Shown: positions 8,701-17,329 of the stretch, piece by piece
Layout of the letters: each line of letters opens with the position of its first letter
Numbering within the stretch: position 1 is the first letter of the stretch
Source of the DNA: Streptomyces fulvoviolaceus
Lineage (GTDB): Bacteria; Actinomycetota; Actinomycetes; Streptomycetales; Streptomycetaceae
Assembly: GCF_000718165.1 (NCBI RefSeq)
Contig: NZ_JOEY01000029.1
Location: 62,001-126,000, forward strand
Length of the DNA: 64,000 bases
Direction of reading: 5' to 3'
The notes under the pieces: generated by a model
Told to the model about the DNA's origin: nothing
The model's input: the letters and a program-made list of their open reading frames with translations, nothing else
Databases searched by the model: none
Position numbers and translations under genes: made by a program

Positions 8701-8730
8701 TGTGCGGCTGACCGACCGGTCAGCCGCACA
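8701..8730. terminator. Hairpin terminator of the SEC-C/DUF5926 gene
   Basis: A perfect 13-bp stem (TGTGCGGCTGACC with its complement) and a 4-nt loop lie 8 bp beyond the stop codon of the minus-strand gene ending at 8738. The symmetry means it could stop transcription from both directions. Confidence 0.7.
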
Positions 8731-8737
8731 GCGGATG

Positions 8738-9703
8738 TCAGCTGAGAGTGACCTGCCGGTTGGTCAGGCCGCCGCGGGCACGGCGCTCGTCGGCGGTCAG
8801 CGGTCCGTCCGTGGCCAGGGCGCCGGCGAGGCGCTCGGCGAACTCGGCGGCCGGCTTCTCGATGTCCTCCGCGGTGATCGCGCTGGGCAGGTCCCAGACC
8901 GGGACGGTGAGCCCGTGAGCGCGGAACGAGCCCACGAGGCGGGTGCCTTCGCCGAGGCTCGACTTTCCGGCCGCGTGCAGCCGCGCGAGGGCGTCCAGAA
9001 GCTGCTCCTCGGGATACGGCATGACCCAGCGCAGGTGGTTCTTGTCCGGCGTCTCGCACCAGTACGCGGCGTCCACGCCGGTCAGCCGCACGGTCGGGAT
9101 GGCCGCGGCGTTGGCCCGCTCCAGGGAGGCGGTCACCTCCGGCGTGGCGTTCTCCGCGTCCGGCACCCAGAACTCGAAGCCCTCGTGCACAACTGGCTCG
9201 AACGCGCCTTCGGGGGCGAGCAGATCCTGCAGCCGCGGACCGTCGGCGGGCGCACGGCGGCCCTCGACCGGGGTGCCCGGATTCGCGGTGAGCGCGCGCT
9301 GGAGGGTGTCGGCGAGGTCGCGGCTGATGTCTCCGGACGCCGTGTCGTTCTGCAGGCCGAGCAGCACCGAGCCGTCGTCGCGGCGCAGGGCGGGCCAGGC
9401 CATCGGCAGCACCGTGGCCAGCGTGACCGACGGGACGCCCTCGGGGAGGCCGTCCTTCAGCGTCAGTTCGACAGTGGCGGCCGGCACCAGCTCGCGCAGC
9501 GCCACCCAGTCGCCCTCGCCCGGCAGCCCCTCGAACGGGCGGTGCACCAGCTCGGTCGCGGCCTGTGCGGCGGCCCGGCCGTGGCAGGCCTTGTAGCGGC
9601 GGCCACTGCCGCACGGGCAGGGCTCACGGGCGCCGACGACCGGGACCTCACCGTCGGTGATCTGCGGCCGCTGGGCCTTCGTCTGGGGTCGCTTCTTGGC
9701 CAT
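8738..9703 (-). CDS. DUF5926-type protein with N-terminal SEC-C zinc motif
   Basis: The protein has 321 residues. A basic N-terminus (MAKKRPQTKAQRPQ) is followed by the SEC-C zinc-binding motif PCPCGSGRRYKACHG at about residues 29-43. The rest is a single alpha/beta domain of unknown function, seen mainly in actinobacteria. SEC-C motifs also occur at the end of SecA and in SecB- or nucleic-acid-associated proteins, so a chaperone-linked role is possible but unproven. The start follows GGGAG by about 9 nt. Confidence 0.75.
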   Translation of the reverse strand: MAKKRPQTKAQRPQITDGEVPVVGAREPCPCGSGRRYKACHGRAAAQAATELVHRPFEGLPGEGDWVALRELVPAATVELTLKDGLPEGVPSVTLATVLPMAWPALRRDDGSVLLGLQNDTASGDISRDLADTLQRALTANPGTPVEGRRAPADGPRLQDLLAPEGAFEPVVHEGFEFWVPDAENATPEVTASLERANAAAIPTVRLTGVDAAYWCETPDKNHLRWVMPYPEEQLLDALARLHAAGKSSLGEGTRLVGSFRAHGLTVPVWDLPSAITAEDIEKPAAEFAERLAGALATDGPLTADERRARGGLTNRQVTLS

Positions 9704-9804
9704 CGTGGCTGTCTCCCGGTTACGGCTCGTCTCGTACGGGCGCGAGCCTAGCCGTTCGTGACTTGGTCGATGGGAGCCTGTGGACAAAGCGTGGCGGTCC
9801 GGCA

Positions 9805-9868
9805 GCGCCCTTTCAGGGGTGCGGGGAACCGCGCGACCAGCTACAACGAGCCCGCAGACGCCGGACGG
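9805..9868. repeat. Dispersed intergenic repeat, divergent copy
   Basis: This copy reads GCGCCCTTTCAGGGGTGCGG, then GGAACCGCGCGACCAGC, then a CCCGCAGACGCCGG tail. It shares the GCGCGGGG...GCGCGACCAGCCAC layout of the other copies but lacks the GCGGCTCCGCCGC centre. It lies downstream of the histidine-kinase-like ATPase gene. Confidence 0.6.
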
Positions 9869-9895
9869 CATGTCGCGGCACCCCCAGCGGCGCAG

Positions 9896-10447
9896 CTAGT
9901 CCATGTCGTCGAACGCGTCCGCGAAGTCCAGGTTGGATATCGCAGACACCGACGGAGCCGCGACGCGCGTAGCGAAGTCGCCTCGGCGGTAACCCGTGTC
10001 CGGGTCATGGACATCGGCGTGGACGACCACCCACACCGTGACCTCACCCTGAGCGTCGTCCCGGACACCCCAGTCGTCGGCCAGCGCGGTGATGATGTTC
10101 AGCCCGCGGCCGCCGTGCGCGGTGACCGAGGGCGTGGCCGGAGCCGGGCGGGTGGGCCCGCCGCCGTCCGTCACCTCGACCGTGAGCCTGCCGCCCGCGT
10201 CCACACGCCATGCGGCGCGGACGTCGCCGTCCCCGGCCAGGGCGTCGCCCAGCGGCCGGCCGTGCTTGCACGCATTGCTCAAGAGTTCGGAAAGAATCAG
10301 TACGGCGTCGTCGATGACCGAATCCGCCACCCCGCCCCTGCGCAGCTGCACGCGCATGCGGTGTCTCGCTTTCCCCACGCCCGCAGGGCCATGGGGTACG
10401 GCCATGCTCGACGACGTGGGCACCTCCTGTGCCACCACCAACGCCAC
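9896..10447 (-). CDS. RsbW-like ATP-binding regulatory protein (HATPase_c)
   Basis: This 183-residue single-domain protein has a GHKL ATPase fold: an N-box (LILSELLSNACKHG), a G1 box (VTDGGGP) and a G2 box (HGGRGLNII). It lacks a dimerisation domain. In Streptomyces such stand-alone domains act as anti-sigma kinases or as partners of multidomain regulators. The GTG start is chosen because AAGGAGG lies 8 nt upstream. The C-terminal ~40 residues (from VHDPDTG) are unique. No sigma factor is adjacent, so the partner is unknown. Confidence 0.75.
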   Translation of the reverse strand: MALVVAQEVPTSSSMAVPHGPAGVGKARHRMRVQLRRGGVADSVIDDAVLILSELLSNACKHGRPLGDALAGDGDVRAAWRVDAGGRLTVEVTDGGGPTRPAPATPSVTAHGGRGLNIITALADDWGVRDDAQGEVTVWVVVHADVHDPDTGYRRGDFATRVAAPSVSAISNLDFADAFDDMD

Positions 10448-10603
10448 CCCCGAGACCTCCTTTGCCCCACGCCACCGTGTGGATGCCCCATTGGCCTGTA
10501 CCGGAAACCGGCCAATCCGCGTCCGCTGACGCATTCGTAACGATCGAATACGGTCCGAACGCGCCGGAGCACACCCTGTTACGGCGAGATGTCGGGCGAG
10601 GTG

Positions 10604-11431
10604 TCAGCGGCCGAGCTGGTCCAGCACCGCGCGCGGACGGTTGGTGATGATGGCGTCGACGCCCAGGTCGACGCAGAGATCCACATCCTGGGGCTCGTTC
10701 ACGGTCCACACGTGCACCTGGTGGCCGGCCCGCTTCAGGCGCTCGATGTACGCCGGGTGATTGCGCACGATCCGGATCGACGGCCCGGCGATCCGCACCC
10801 CCGCCGGCAGCCGCCCGTCCCGCAGCCGGGGCGAGACGAACTGCAGCAGGTAGACCGTCGGCAGCGTCGGCGAGGCGGCACGCACGCGATGCAGTGAGCG
10901 CGCCGAGAAGCTCATGACTCTGACGGGAGACTCCGCGTCCGAGGTCGGCGCGTCCAGCCCGAACCGCTTCAGGAGCACCAGCAGCCGCTCCTCCACCTGC
11001 CCCGCCCAGCGCGTCGGGTGCTTGGTCTCGATGGCCATCTCCACCCGCCGCCCCGCGTCCGCGACGAGCTCCAGCAGCCGCTCCAGGGTCAGTACGGAGG
11101 TGTCCTCGCGGTCCTCGGGCCGGAACTCCCAGTCGGGCTCCTCGTCGCGCGTGCGCCAGAACTCCCGCGTCTTGCGTGAACCGAAGTCAAGGGCGGCGAG
11201 ATCGGCGAGCTCCAGCGCCGAGACGGCCCCGCGGCCGTTGGACGTACGGTTGACACGGCGGTCGTGGACACAGACGAGGTGTCCGTCCGCCGTCAGGCGC
11301 ACATCGCATTCGAGGGCGTCCGCACCGTCCTCGATCGCCTTCTTGTACGCGGCCAGGGTGTGCTCGGGAGCGTCTTCGGAGGCTCCGCGGTGGGCGACGA
11401 CTTGGATCCGGTGCTGCCGTGCGAGGGTCAC
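10604..11431 (-). CDS. Glycerophosphodiester phosphodiesterase
   Basis: The 275-residue protein is a TIM-barrel GDPD that hydrolyses glycerophosphodiesters to glycerol-3-phosphate and an alcohol. The N-terminal VVAHRGASEDAPEHTLAAY carries the HRG and the variant PEHT (usually PENT). ALECDVRLTADGHLVCVHD holds the metal-binding Glu/Asp and the catalytic His. The end VWTVNEPQDVDLCVDLGVDAIITNRP is typical. There is no signal peptide, so it should be cytosolic. The GTG at 11431 gives a normal start before VVAHRG; an ATG at 11494 is possible. Confidence 0.88.
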   Translation of the reverse strand: MTLARQHRIQVVAHRGASEDAPEHTLAAYKKAIEDGADALECDVRLTADGHLVCVHDRRVNRTSNGRGAVSALELADLAALDFGSRKTREFWRTRDEEPDWEFRPEDREDTSVLTLERLLELVADAGRRVEMAIETKHPTRWAGQVEERLLVLLKRFGLDAPTSDAESPVRVMSFSARSLHRVRAASPTLPTVYLLQFVSPRLRDGRLPAGVRIAGPSIRIVRNHPAYIERLKRAGHQVHVWTVNEPQDVDLCVDLGVDAIITNRPRAVLDQLGR

Positions 11432-11678
11432 CGCGTCATGGTGCCACCGCACGGGGGTACGCGTGCGAACGGAGACATATGGATTGCGCCTCATTTGTCT
11501 CGCATGGCCTATATAAAGAACGACCGAAGACCCACAGGGACCGCTTATGGTGCCCTGACGCCCCGTAGGAAAAGCTGACGGCATACAAAAGGACATGCAC
11601 AGCTGACTCGCGCCGGACACCGACCAGCGTGACCGAGTGCGACCGACAAACGACAGCCGTGGACCGAGGAGAAAAGCT

Positions 11679-13151
11679 GTGAGCACCGAGAACGAGGGCA
11701 CCGCGGTACCCCCGGCCCCGTCTGCACCCCCCGTGCCGGTGGACGCTCCCGCTCCCTCGGCACCCTCCGCCCCCGAAGCGGGCGCGCCGACGACCCCGCT
11801 CCCGCCGGTGCCTCCGGGCGCCCCCGGCGCACAGGAGCAGGAACTGGTGCACGCCGGAGCGCCTGCCTATGCCGCGACGGCCCAGGGCAGTGGCCCCGGT
11901 CCCGAAGACACCGCCCCCGGCTCTGAGGGTGCTTGGCCGCCCCCGGTCGTCCCGTCGTACGCCGACGGCGGCTCCGGCGGCGACGGCACCGCCTGGGGTG
12001 CCACCTACCAGCAGCCCGCGCCGAAGCCCCGCAGCGGGCGCGGCGGTCTCGTCGCCGCGATCCTCGTGGCCGCGCTGGTCGCCGGCGGCCTGGGCGGCGG
12101 CCTCGGCTACACCCTGGCCAAGAACAACGACGACGGCGGCTCCTCGACCACCCTCTCCGCCTCCGACAGCGGCGGCAGCGTCAAGCGCGACGCGGGCACC
12201 GTCGCGGGCGTCGCCGCGAAGGCCCTGCCCAGCACGGTCACCATCGAGGCCGAGTCCACCAGCGGCGAGGGCGGCACCGGCACCGGCTTCGTCTTCGACA
12301 CCCAGGGCCACATCGTCACCAACAACCACGTGGTGGCCGACGCGGTCGACGGCGGCAAGCTGACCGCCACTTTCCCGAGCGGCAAGAAGTACGACGCGGA
12401 GGTCGTCGGCCACGCGCAGGGCTACGACGTCGCGGTCATCAAGCTCAAGAACGCGCCGAGCGACCTCAAGCCGCTCACCCTGGGCAACTCGGACCAGGTG
12501 GCGGTCGGCGACTCCACGATCGCGATCGGCGCCCCCTTCGGCCTGTCCAACACCGTCACGACGGGCATCATCAGCGCGAAGAACCGCCCGGTGGCGTCGA
12601 GCGACGGGAGCGGTTCGAACGCCTCCTACATGAGCGCGCTGCAGACGGACGCGTCGATCAACCCGGGCAACTCCGGCGGCCCGTTGCTGGACGCGCAGGG
12701 CAACGTGATCGGCATCAACTCGGCGATCCAGTCCAGCAGTAGCGGCGGCCTCGGCGGCACCAGCCAGTCCGGCTCGATCGGCCTCGGCTTCGCCATCCCG
12801 ATCAACCAGGCCAAGTACGTCGCCCAGCAGCTGATCAAGACCGGCAAGCCGGTCTACGCGAAGATCGGCGCGTCGGTGTCCCTGGAGGAATCCACGGGCG
12901 GCGCGAAGATCACCGAACAGGGCGCCAGCGGTGCCGACGCTGTCGAGTCGGGCGGCCCCGCCGCCAAGGCCGGCCTCAAGCCCGGCGACGTCATCACCAA
13001 GCTCGACGACTCGGTGATCGACTCCGGCCCCACCCTCATCGGCGAGATCTGGACCCACCAGCCCGGCGACAAGGTCAAGATCACCTACGAGCGCGACGGC
13101 AAGACCAACACGGTCGAACTCACCCTGGGCTCCCGCACGGGCGACAGCTGA
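11679..13151 (+). CDS. Membrane-anchored HtrA/DegP-like serine protease with PDZ domain
   Basis: This 490-residue quality-control protease has a long Pro/Ala-rich cytoplasmic N-terminus and one transmembrane helix (GGLVAAILVAALVAGGLGGG). A trypsin-like domain follows, with His in VTNNHVVA, Asp in GYDVAVIKL and Ser in NPGNSGGPLLD. A C-terminal PDZ domain (AAKAGLKPGDVITKLDD) completes it. It should act outside the membrane on misfolded proteins. GAGGAGA lies before the GTG start. In S. coelicolor the HtrA-like proteases are reported as targets of the CssRS secretion-stress system; whether that holds here was not tested. Confidence 0.92.
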   Translation: MSTENEGTAVPPAPSAPPVPVDAPAPSAPSAPEAGAPTTPLPPVPPGAPGAQEQELVHAGAPAYAATAQGSGPGPEDTAPGSEGAWPPPVVPSYADGGSGGDGTAWGATYQQPAPKPRSGRGGLVAAILVAALVAGGLGGGLGYTLAKNNDDGGSSTTLSASDSGGSVKRDAGTVAGVAAKALPSTVTIEAESTSGEGGTGTGFVFDTQGHIVTNNHVVADAVDGGKLTATFPSGKKYDAEVVGHAQGYDVAVIKLKNAPSDLKPLTLGNSDQVAVGDSTIAIGAPFGLSNTVTTGIISAKNRPVASSDGSGSNASYMSALQTDASINPGNSGGPLLDAQGNVIGINSAIQSSSSGGLGGTSQSGSIGLGFAIPINQAKYVAQQLIKTGKPVYAKIGASVSLEESTGGAKITEQGASGADAVESGGPAAKAGLKPGDVITKLDDSVIDSGPTLIGEIWTHQPGDKVKITYERDGKTNTVELTLGSRTGDS

Positions 13152-13185
13152 CCCACGCGCGCGCGTGGCCACCCGTTAGTCTTGT

Positions 13186-13216
13186 CCCCGCGCCGCCGGT
13201 CACCGGCGGCGCGGGG
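13186..13216. terminator. GC-rich hairpin between HtrA gene and tRNA-Ser
   Basis: A perfect 14-bp GC stem (CCCCGCGCCGCCGG with its complement) and a 3-nt loop lie 35 bp past the protease stop. The last two bases overlap the tRNA 5' end. It probably terminates the protease message. A smaller CCACGCGC-GCGCGTGG palindrome is at 13153-13168. Confidence 0.55.
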
Positions 13217-13301
13217 AGGCGTGCCCGAGCGGCCTAAGGGAACGGTCTTGAAAACCGTCGTGGCAGCGATGTCACCGTGAGTTCGAATCTCACCGCCTCC
13301 G
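13215..13301 (+). tRNA. tRNA-Ser(UGA)
   Basis: The acceptor stem GGAGGCG pairs with CGCCTCC at the 3' end. The anticodon loop CTTGAAA has TGA at 13249-13251, a long variable arm follows, and the T-loop reads GTTCGAATC. It is a class II serine tRNA of 87 nt, with no encoded CCA. Confidence 0.95.
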
Positions 13302-13322
13302 CAGGGCATGGACGTGTTGATC

Positions 13323-13357
13323 AGAAGGGGCGCCTCTCCTTGAGAGGCGCCCCTTCT
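13323..13357 (+). terminator. Terminator of tRNA-Ser(UGA)
   Basis: A perfect 15-bp stem (AGAAGGGGCGCCTCT with its complement) with a CCTTG loop is followed by a T-rich GTCGTCTG, 22 bp after the tRNA. Confidence 0.85.
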
Positions 13358-13475
13358 GTCGTCTGCTCACGGGATTGATTTCGCTGATGAAAGGGGGTGG
13401 GGAATCAACTTTCGGTTTGTCAGCCTCGGTCATGTCAGGCCGGACCCCGGCAGACCGAGCACTGGAGAACTGCGC

Positions 13476-14444
13476 ATGCCCCACTCACACACAGTGGCGG
13501 TCCCCGAGCAGGGAACGCCCCAGCCGTCGGCACCCGAGCCCGTACCCACGCCCGGCTCGTCCCCGTACCGCGTGATCGCCGGTCCAGGGACGCGACACCG
13601 GCTGCCGAGGCCGGTACTCCTCGTCTTCCAGATGTTGCTCGTGGTGCTGCTCACCACCGGCGCGCTCGTGTCCACCACCGGTTCCGCCAGTGCGGAGGAC
13701 GAGCCCGGCGACGCGGTGTCCCAGGGTTCGCTGCCCGGTGTGGTCTACCGCGGAGACTCCCGGTCGGTGAACGACATCTGGGCGAACGGCTTCGTGTCCC
13801 GGGGAACGAACTACGACATCCAGTCCCATGTCCGCGGCGACCGGGCCGGGAACAGCGGCTACGTGTCCACGTCGGGTACGCGGTCGGTGGCGGAGCAGTT
13901 CGCGCGGAGCCAGGGGATGCTCAACCTCGCCGCCGCCGCCAGCCAGCCGCGTTGCCAGGGAGTGGGCTGGACCATCCTCCAGAACATCCCGTTCATCGGA
14001 CCCTCGGTGGTCGAAAGCTGCGAGCACTCGGCCGTCACCGCTCTGAGCTACGTCTACACGATCAACCCGCACTTCGCGAACGTCGTCCTGCACGTTCCCG
14101 AGCAGCTCCGGGGGAACAGTGATCTGCACGATCACTACGCGAGCCAGGACGAGTGGGCCTTCTTCCGCAGGATCCCGCCCCAGGCGATCACCGGCGTCCA
14201 CATCTACCGGATGACGGGGCGGGCCGCCGGCCAGATCCTCATGCCGCAGAGCATCACCTTCCGCTACGACCGCTGGGTGGCGAACCCCAACTACGACCCC
14301 AACTTCCGCTACAACCCGGTCAGCGACCAGGCCGCCCACTTCTCCTTCAACACGGACCTGAACGTTCCCCCGATCCCGGCGAACAACTACAACCGGGGCT
14401 GCAGCGCGACCCAGCGGTGCAGGGGCGGCGGCAGCGGAGGCTGA
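13476..14444 (+). CDS. Secreted ADP-ribosyltransferase-like toxin (pertussis S1/Scabin type)
   Basis: The 322-residue protein has an unusually long N-region, a hydrophobic stretch (PRPVLLVFQMLLVVLLTTGAL) and an ASA cleavage-like site near residue 73. The mature part starts with VVYRGDSRSVNDIWANGF, matching the pertussis-toxin-S1 region with the NAD-binding Arg (R92). SGYVSTSGTRS then gives the STS motif (131-133), and SQDEWAFFRRIPP gives a Gln-x-Glu pair (Q224, E226) like the ARTT loop. IPPQAITGVHIYR resembles the segment after that loop in such toxins. Q-x-E enzymes include DNA-guanine modifiers such as Scabin and ScARP. GGAGA lies 8 nt before the ATG. The target is unknown, and no immunity-like gene is adjacent. 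Confidence 0.75.
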   Translation: MPHSHTVAVPEQGTPQPSAPEPVPTPGSSPYRVIAGPGTRHRLPRPVLLVFQMLLVVLLTTGALVSTTGSASAEDEPGDAVSQGSLPGVVYRGDSRSVNDIWANGFVSRGTNYDIQSHVRGDRAGNSGYVSTSGTRSVAEQFARSQGMLNLAAAASQPRCQGVGWTILQNIPFIGPSVVESCEHSAVTALSYVYTINPHFANVVLHVPEQLRGNSDLHDHYASQDEWAFFRRIPPQAITGVHIYRMTGRAAGQILMPQSITFRYDRWVANPNYDPNFRYNPVSDQAAHFSFNTDLNVPPIPANNYNRGCSATQRCRGGGSGG

Positions 14445-14544
14445 GCCGGTGAAGGGGTGTCTCTCGTCCGGAGGCACCCCTTCCGCGCGGAGTGGGTAGA
14501 GTCGCCGATCACGGCTGATGACTGGCGGAGGGAAGGACCACGAC

Positions 14545-14835
14545 GTGATCATCTTCGGTACCAAGGGCTACCTGTACCAGCTCGCGATACTCACCCTGGT
14601 GTGCGGCCAGTGCGGCAACCCCGCCGCGCACACGCTCAGGAAGCGCGTCACGAAGTTCACGCTGTTCTTCGTGCCGCTGTTCCCGATCTCGACGAAGCAC
14701 ACGACGCAGTGCACGTTCTGCGGAGCGGAGTCGAAGCTGACCAAGGAGCAGGCGGAGCAGCTGCAGGCGCAGGCCACGGGCGGACAGGGCGGCCAGATGC
14801 ACGGGCAGCCGCAGCAGCAGCCGTATCAGTCCTGA
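14545..14835 (+). CDS. Zinc-ribbon protein
   Basis: This small protein of 96 residues has two zinc-knuckle pairs, CGQCGN and CTFCGAE, on either side of a hydrophobic basic stretch (RVTKFTLFFVPLFPIST). The tail is Gln/Gly rich. The GTG start gives the conserved VIIFGTKGYLYQ N-terminus and has GGAAGG upstream. Function unknown; the family is widespread in actinobacteria. Its end overlaps the convergent nucleotidyltransferase-like gene by 10 bp. Confidence 0.75.
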   Translation: MIIFGTKGYLYQLAILTLVCGQCGNPAAHTLRKRVTKFTLFFVPLFPISTKHTTQCTFCGAESKLTKEQAEQLQAQATGGQGGQMHGQPQQQPYQS

Positions 14836-15437
14836 GAAGGGCCCCCGGGCCAGTCCAGCACGGTCAGCTCGGGCCACTCCTCACGCCACCGCTTCGCCTT
14901 GGCCTCGTAGACCTCCCGCGGAGCGAGCACCGGATTCGGGCGTACGACGAGGTTGAACACGTCGGAGAGGCCGTGCGGCGCGTAGACCCGCCACCGGCCC
15001 CCGGACTCCAGGCGTACCCCCACGCAACAGGTCGTCGCGGCGAAGCTGTCGATGGCCGCCTCCGTGGAGGTGTACGGGGCGCACGGGACGCCGAACTTCC
15101 GCTCGTACCAGAGGTGGACACGGGCCTCGTTGCGGATCTCCACCTCGGCCGGCAGACCGGCGAAGGCTTCCTCTCCCGCCCTGATCACCGCGTCCTCGGC
15201 CTCCCACGACAGGTCACCGTCGTCGAAGTAGAAGACGTCGTAGTCCTTGATCCCGCCGGCGGCAGGCCGGTCCGTGACCACGTTCCACACGGTCTGGAAC
15301 AGACAGCCCGCCGTCACGTACCAGCCGGGCAGGTCCAGTGACGCGGTCCGCCGCAGGGCCTCCAGCAGGACCTCGTTGCGGGACAACGCGGCCTTCAGGG
15401 CGGCGAGTTGTTCGTCCAGAGGGAGCCGGCCGGTCAC
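14826..15437 (-). CDS. Nucleotidyltransferase-like family protein
   Basis: The 203-residue protein has a TAGCLFQTVWN helix, where the nucleotidyltransferase fold usually has G-S/C, followed by KDYDVFYFDD with the Asp-x-Asp pair. It fits the bacterial family of predicted nucleotidyltransferases (COG3575-like). The substrate is unknown. Its ATG overlaps the stop of the upstream DinB-like gene, so the two are translationally coupled. Confidence 0.7.
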   Translation of the reverse strand: MTGRLPLDEQLAALKAALSRNEVLLEALRRTASLDLPGWYVTAGCLFQTVWNVVTDRPAAGGIKDYDVFYFDDGDLSWEAEDAVIRAGEEAFAGLPAEVEIRNEARVHLWYERKFGVPCAPYTSTEAAIDSFAATTCCVGVRLESGGRWRVYAPHGLSDVFNLVVRPNPVLAPREVYEAKAKRWREEWPELTVLDWPGGPSQD

Positions 15438-15967
15438 TGTTCTCCCAACGCCCCACGCAGCAACCGCACCTGACCGATCTCCGCCGCGTTCTTCATCAGC
15501 TCCGCATTCGCCCAGGCCAGCATGTCGGCGACGGTGTACGTCGGGTCGTTCGGCCAGGGGAACGGGGCCGTGGCGTCCAGGTCGGGGTCGGCGAGGCGGT
15601 CCGTGGCCGTCAGCCAGGCTGTGCGCAGGGCCCGCAGCCAGTCGACCGTCGGTTTCCCGGGGCCCGGCCAGTCCACGCCTGCTCGGTCACGCGGTGGCCG
15701 GCCCTCCACGTGATCCAGGGCCACCCCCCACCACCAGCCGATGTGCCAGCTCAGCCAGGCGATGGTGGGCACGGGGACGGGATCGGGCTCGGTGTCCGAC
15801 CAGTCGGGGAGCCACGTGTCGTCGGGGGTGCGGCGTACCGTCCAGCACAGGGGCGCCGGTTCCCAGAGGAAGTCCTCGGGGGTGAGGCGGTCGAGGTGGT
15901 ACTCGAACAGGGCCCAGGTCAGGTCGAATTGGTGGCGCAGGAGATCGCGGCGGGGGTCGGCGGTCAT
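15434..15967 (-). CDS. DinB-like four-helix protein
   Basis: This 177-residue protein is of the DinB/YfiT type (HQFDLTWALFEYHLDRLTPED, PTIAWLSWHIGWWWG, TVADMLAWANAELMKNAAEIG). DinB folds usually bind a metal through three histidines. Two candidate His residues are in the first helix and in SWHIG; the third position near the C-terminus appears to be Asn or Glu. Such proteins often act as thiol-dependent transferases, but no specific reaction can be inferred. The start is the ATG at 15967, and it overlaps the next gene by 4 bp. Confidence 0.7.
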   Translation of the reverse strand: MTADPRRDLLRHQFDLTWALFEYHLDRLTPEDFLWEPAPLCWTVRRTPDDTWLPDWSDTEPDPVPVPTIAWLSWHIGWWWGVALDHVEGRPPRDRAGVDWPGPGKPTVDWLRALRTAWLTATDRLADPDLDATAPFPWPNDPTYTVADMLAWANAELMKNAAEIGQVRLLRGALGEQ

Positions 15968-15984
15968 CGGGCGAGCCTGGCACA

Positions 15985-16431
15985 TCACAGCTCGTAGTCA
16001 CACGCCAATTCCTCCCACGCCACCTCCCGCAGCCCGGATTCCGCGTCGCAGCCCGACGGCACCCACGCGCTGGACTGGAACCAGACGACCGTGAGGTGGG
16101 AGCCGTACAGGTTCGGGTCGAGGGGTGTGGAGCGGAACGTGCCGACGCAGGCCACCGGCGGGAGCATCTCCACCGGGCCGAAGGCGCCGGCGTACTGGTC
16201 GGGGTACTCGCGCACGGGTTGGACGAGGTGTACCGGTGTGGCGGGGGAAGCCTGATCGGCCGAGCTCAACAGGCCTTTGATCTTCAGCTCGTTGACCGGT
16301 CTGCAGGGATAGCCGTCCGGCATCCCGCCGTACGTCGAGGAGAACCGCAGTTCGGTCAGGTCGAGGTGGCGTCCCGAGTTGAGGACGACCCGGGCCAGTG
16401 CCATCGTCGGCACTCTGAAACGGTCTTGCAT
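15985..16431 (-). CDS. Conserved hypothetical protein
   Basis: The product has 148 residues. It has a beta-rich look, with FRVPTMALARVVLNSGRHLDL at the N-terminus and HLTVVWFQSSAWVPSG near the C-terminus. GGGGAG precedes the ATG. No family is recognised. It stands first in a probable minus-strand unit with the DinB-like and nucleotidyltransferase-like genes (gap of 17 bp). Confidence 0.6.
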   Translation of the reverse strand: MQDRFRVPTMALARVVLNSGRHLDLTELRFSSTYGGMPDGYPCRPVNELKIKGLLSSADQASPATPVHLVQPVREYPDQYAGAFGPVEMLPPVACVGTFRSTPLDPNLYGSHLTVVWFQSSAWVPSGCDAESGLREVAWEELACDYEL

Positions 16432-16462
16432 CGAGCTCCCCTGGTGTGCGTGGCTCCTCTCC

Positions 16463-17329
16463 TCACGGCCGATGCCCCGTCATCCGCGCCGCCGACGCGA
16501 TCGTCGCCCGCGCCTCGCGCTCGGTGAGCCCCGTGTTGAGGGCCGCCTCGACCAGGGGATCGACGAGGGCGGGGCCGATGCCGTCCTCGTAGGCGCGGCA
16601 GGCCGCCCAGAACAGGCGGGTGTTGCGCTGGCCCTCGTGCGCGGCGAGGACGAACTGGACGAGACCCTGGCCGTGGCTCCCGGCCGACGGGGCGCCCGGG
16701 AAGTGGGTACGGGGCGGGGGCAGCAGCAGGTGCAGCAGCGCGGGTGGGCAAGCGGCCGGGGCCAGGTGCGCGGTGCCCGGTGCCGTGCCGTAGACGCCGT
16801 GGTCCGTGCGCGAGCCGGGACCGACGAGGTAGCCGCCGGCGCCCCGGATGTCGATGCCGGGGGCCAGGCGACCGGCGGAGTTGGGGACCACGACGTCCGG
16901 CGGGCCGCTCAGCCACAGGTGGCGGCCGCCGCTGGGGGTGAGCACGACGACCGTGTCGGGGATCGTGAACAGATGGCGCAGGGCCAGTTCGCGCAGGGCC
17001 GCCGAGGAGTCCGTGCCCGACTTGGTGTCCAGGTCGATGCCGATCAGGTGGTGGGGCGGGAGGCCGCACGCGATGCCGTAGCCGGTCGCCCAGGGGGCCG
17101 CCGCGAACAGCTCGCGGATGCGCGACGGGGCCGTCGAGGCGTCGTAGACCCCGTGGCCGAGGCGGCCGCACTCGCCGTGGCAGGGCGGGGGCGTGGGTTC
17201 GTCGCGGTGGGGGGAGCGCAGGGCCGGGAGCTTCGTCCGGGACAGGGGGATGACGGCCAGTCCGCGCTCGGCGGCTGACAGGGCGTGTGCGAGGGCCAGC
17301 GTCGTGGCCTGCCGGTCTGTGGTGGCCAT
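16463..17329 (-). CDS. Bifunctional DNA primase/polymerase N-terminal (prim-pol) protein
   Basis: This 288-residue archaeo-eukaryotic primase family protein keeps its catalytic motifs: GIDLDTKSG (Asp-x-Asp) and SGGRHLWL, with PGIDIRGAGGYLVGPGS as the third region. No helicase domain follows, unlike plasmid enzymes of about 1000 residues. It is probably a chromosomal stand-alone version. Only an AGAGGT abutting the ATG serves as ribosome site, so the message may be leaderless. Gene order suggests it is read separately from the hypothetical gene downstream. Confidence 0.85.
   Translation of the reverse strand: MATTDRQATTLALAHALSAAERGLAVIPLSRTKLPALRSPHRDEPTPPPCHGECGRLGHGVYDASTAPSRIRELFAAAPWATGYGIACGLPPHHLIGIDLDTKSGTDSSAALRELALRHLFTIPDTVVVLTPSGGRHLWLSGPPDVVVPNSAGRLAPGIDIRGAGGYLVGPGSRTDHGVYGTAPGTAHLAPAACPPALLHLLLPPPRTHFPGAPSAGSHGQGLVQFVLAAHEGQRNTRLFWAACRAYEDGIGPALVDPLVEAALNTGLTEREARATIASAARMTGHRP

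Noticed and set aside
8505..8711. Possible 68-codon gene in the convergent gap, with a GATTCGGACACC tandem repeat
   Set aside because: It is read through a 12-bp terminator-like hairpin, has no ribosome site, and the tandem repeat is only about three short units.
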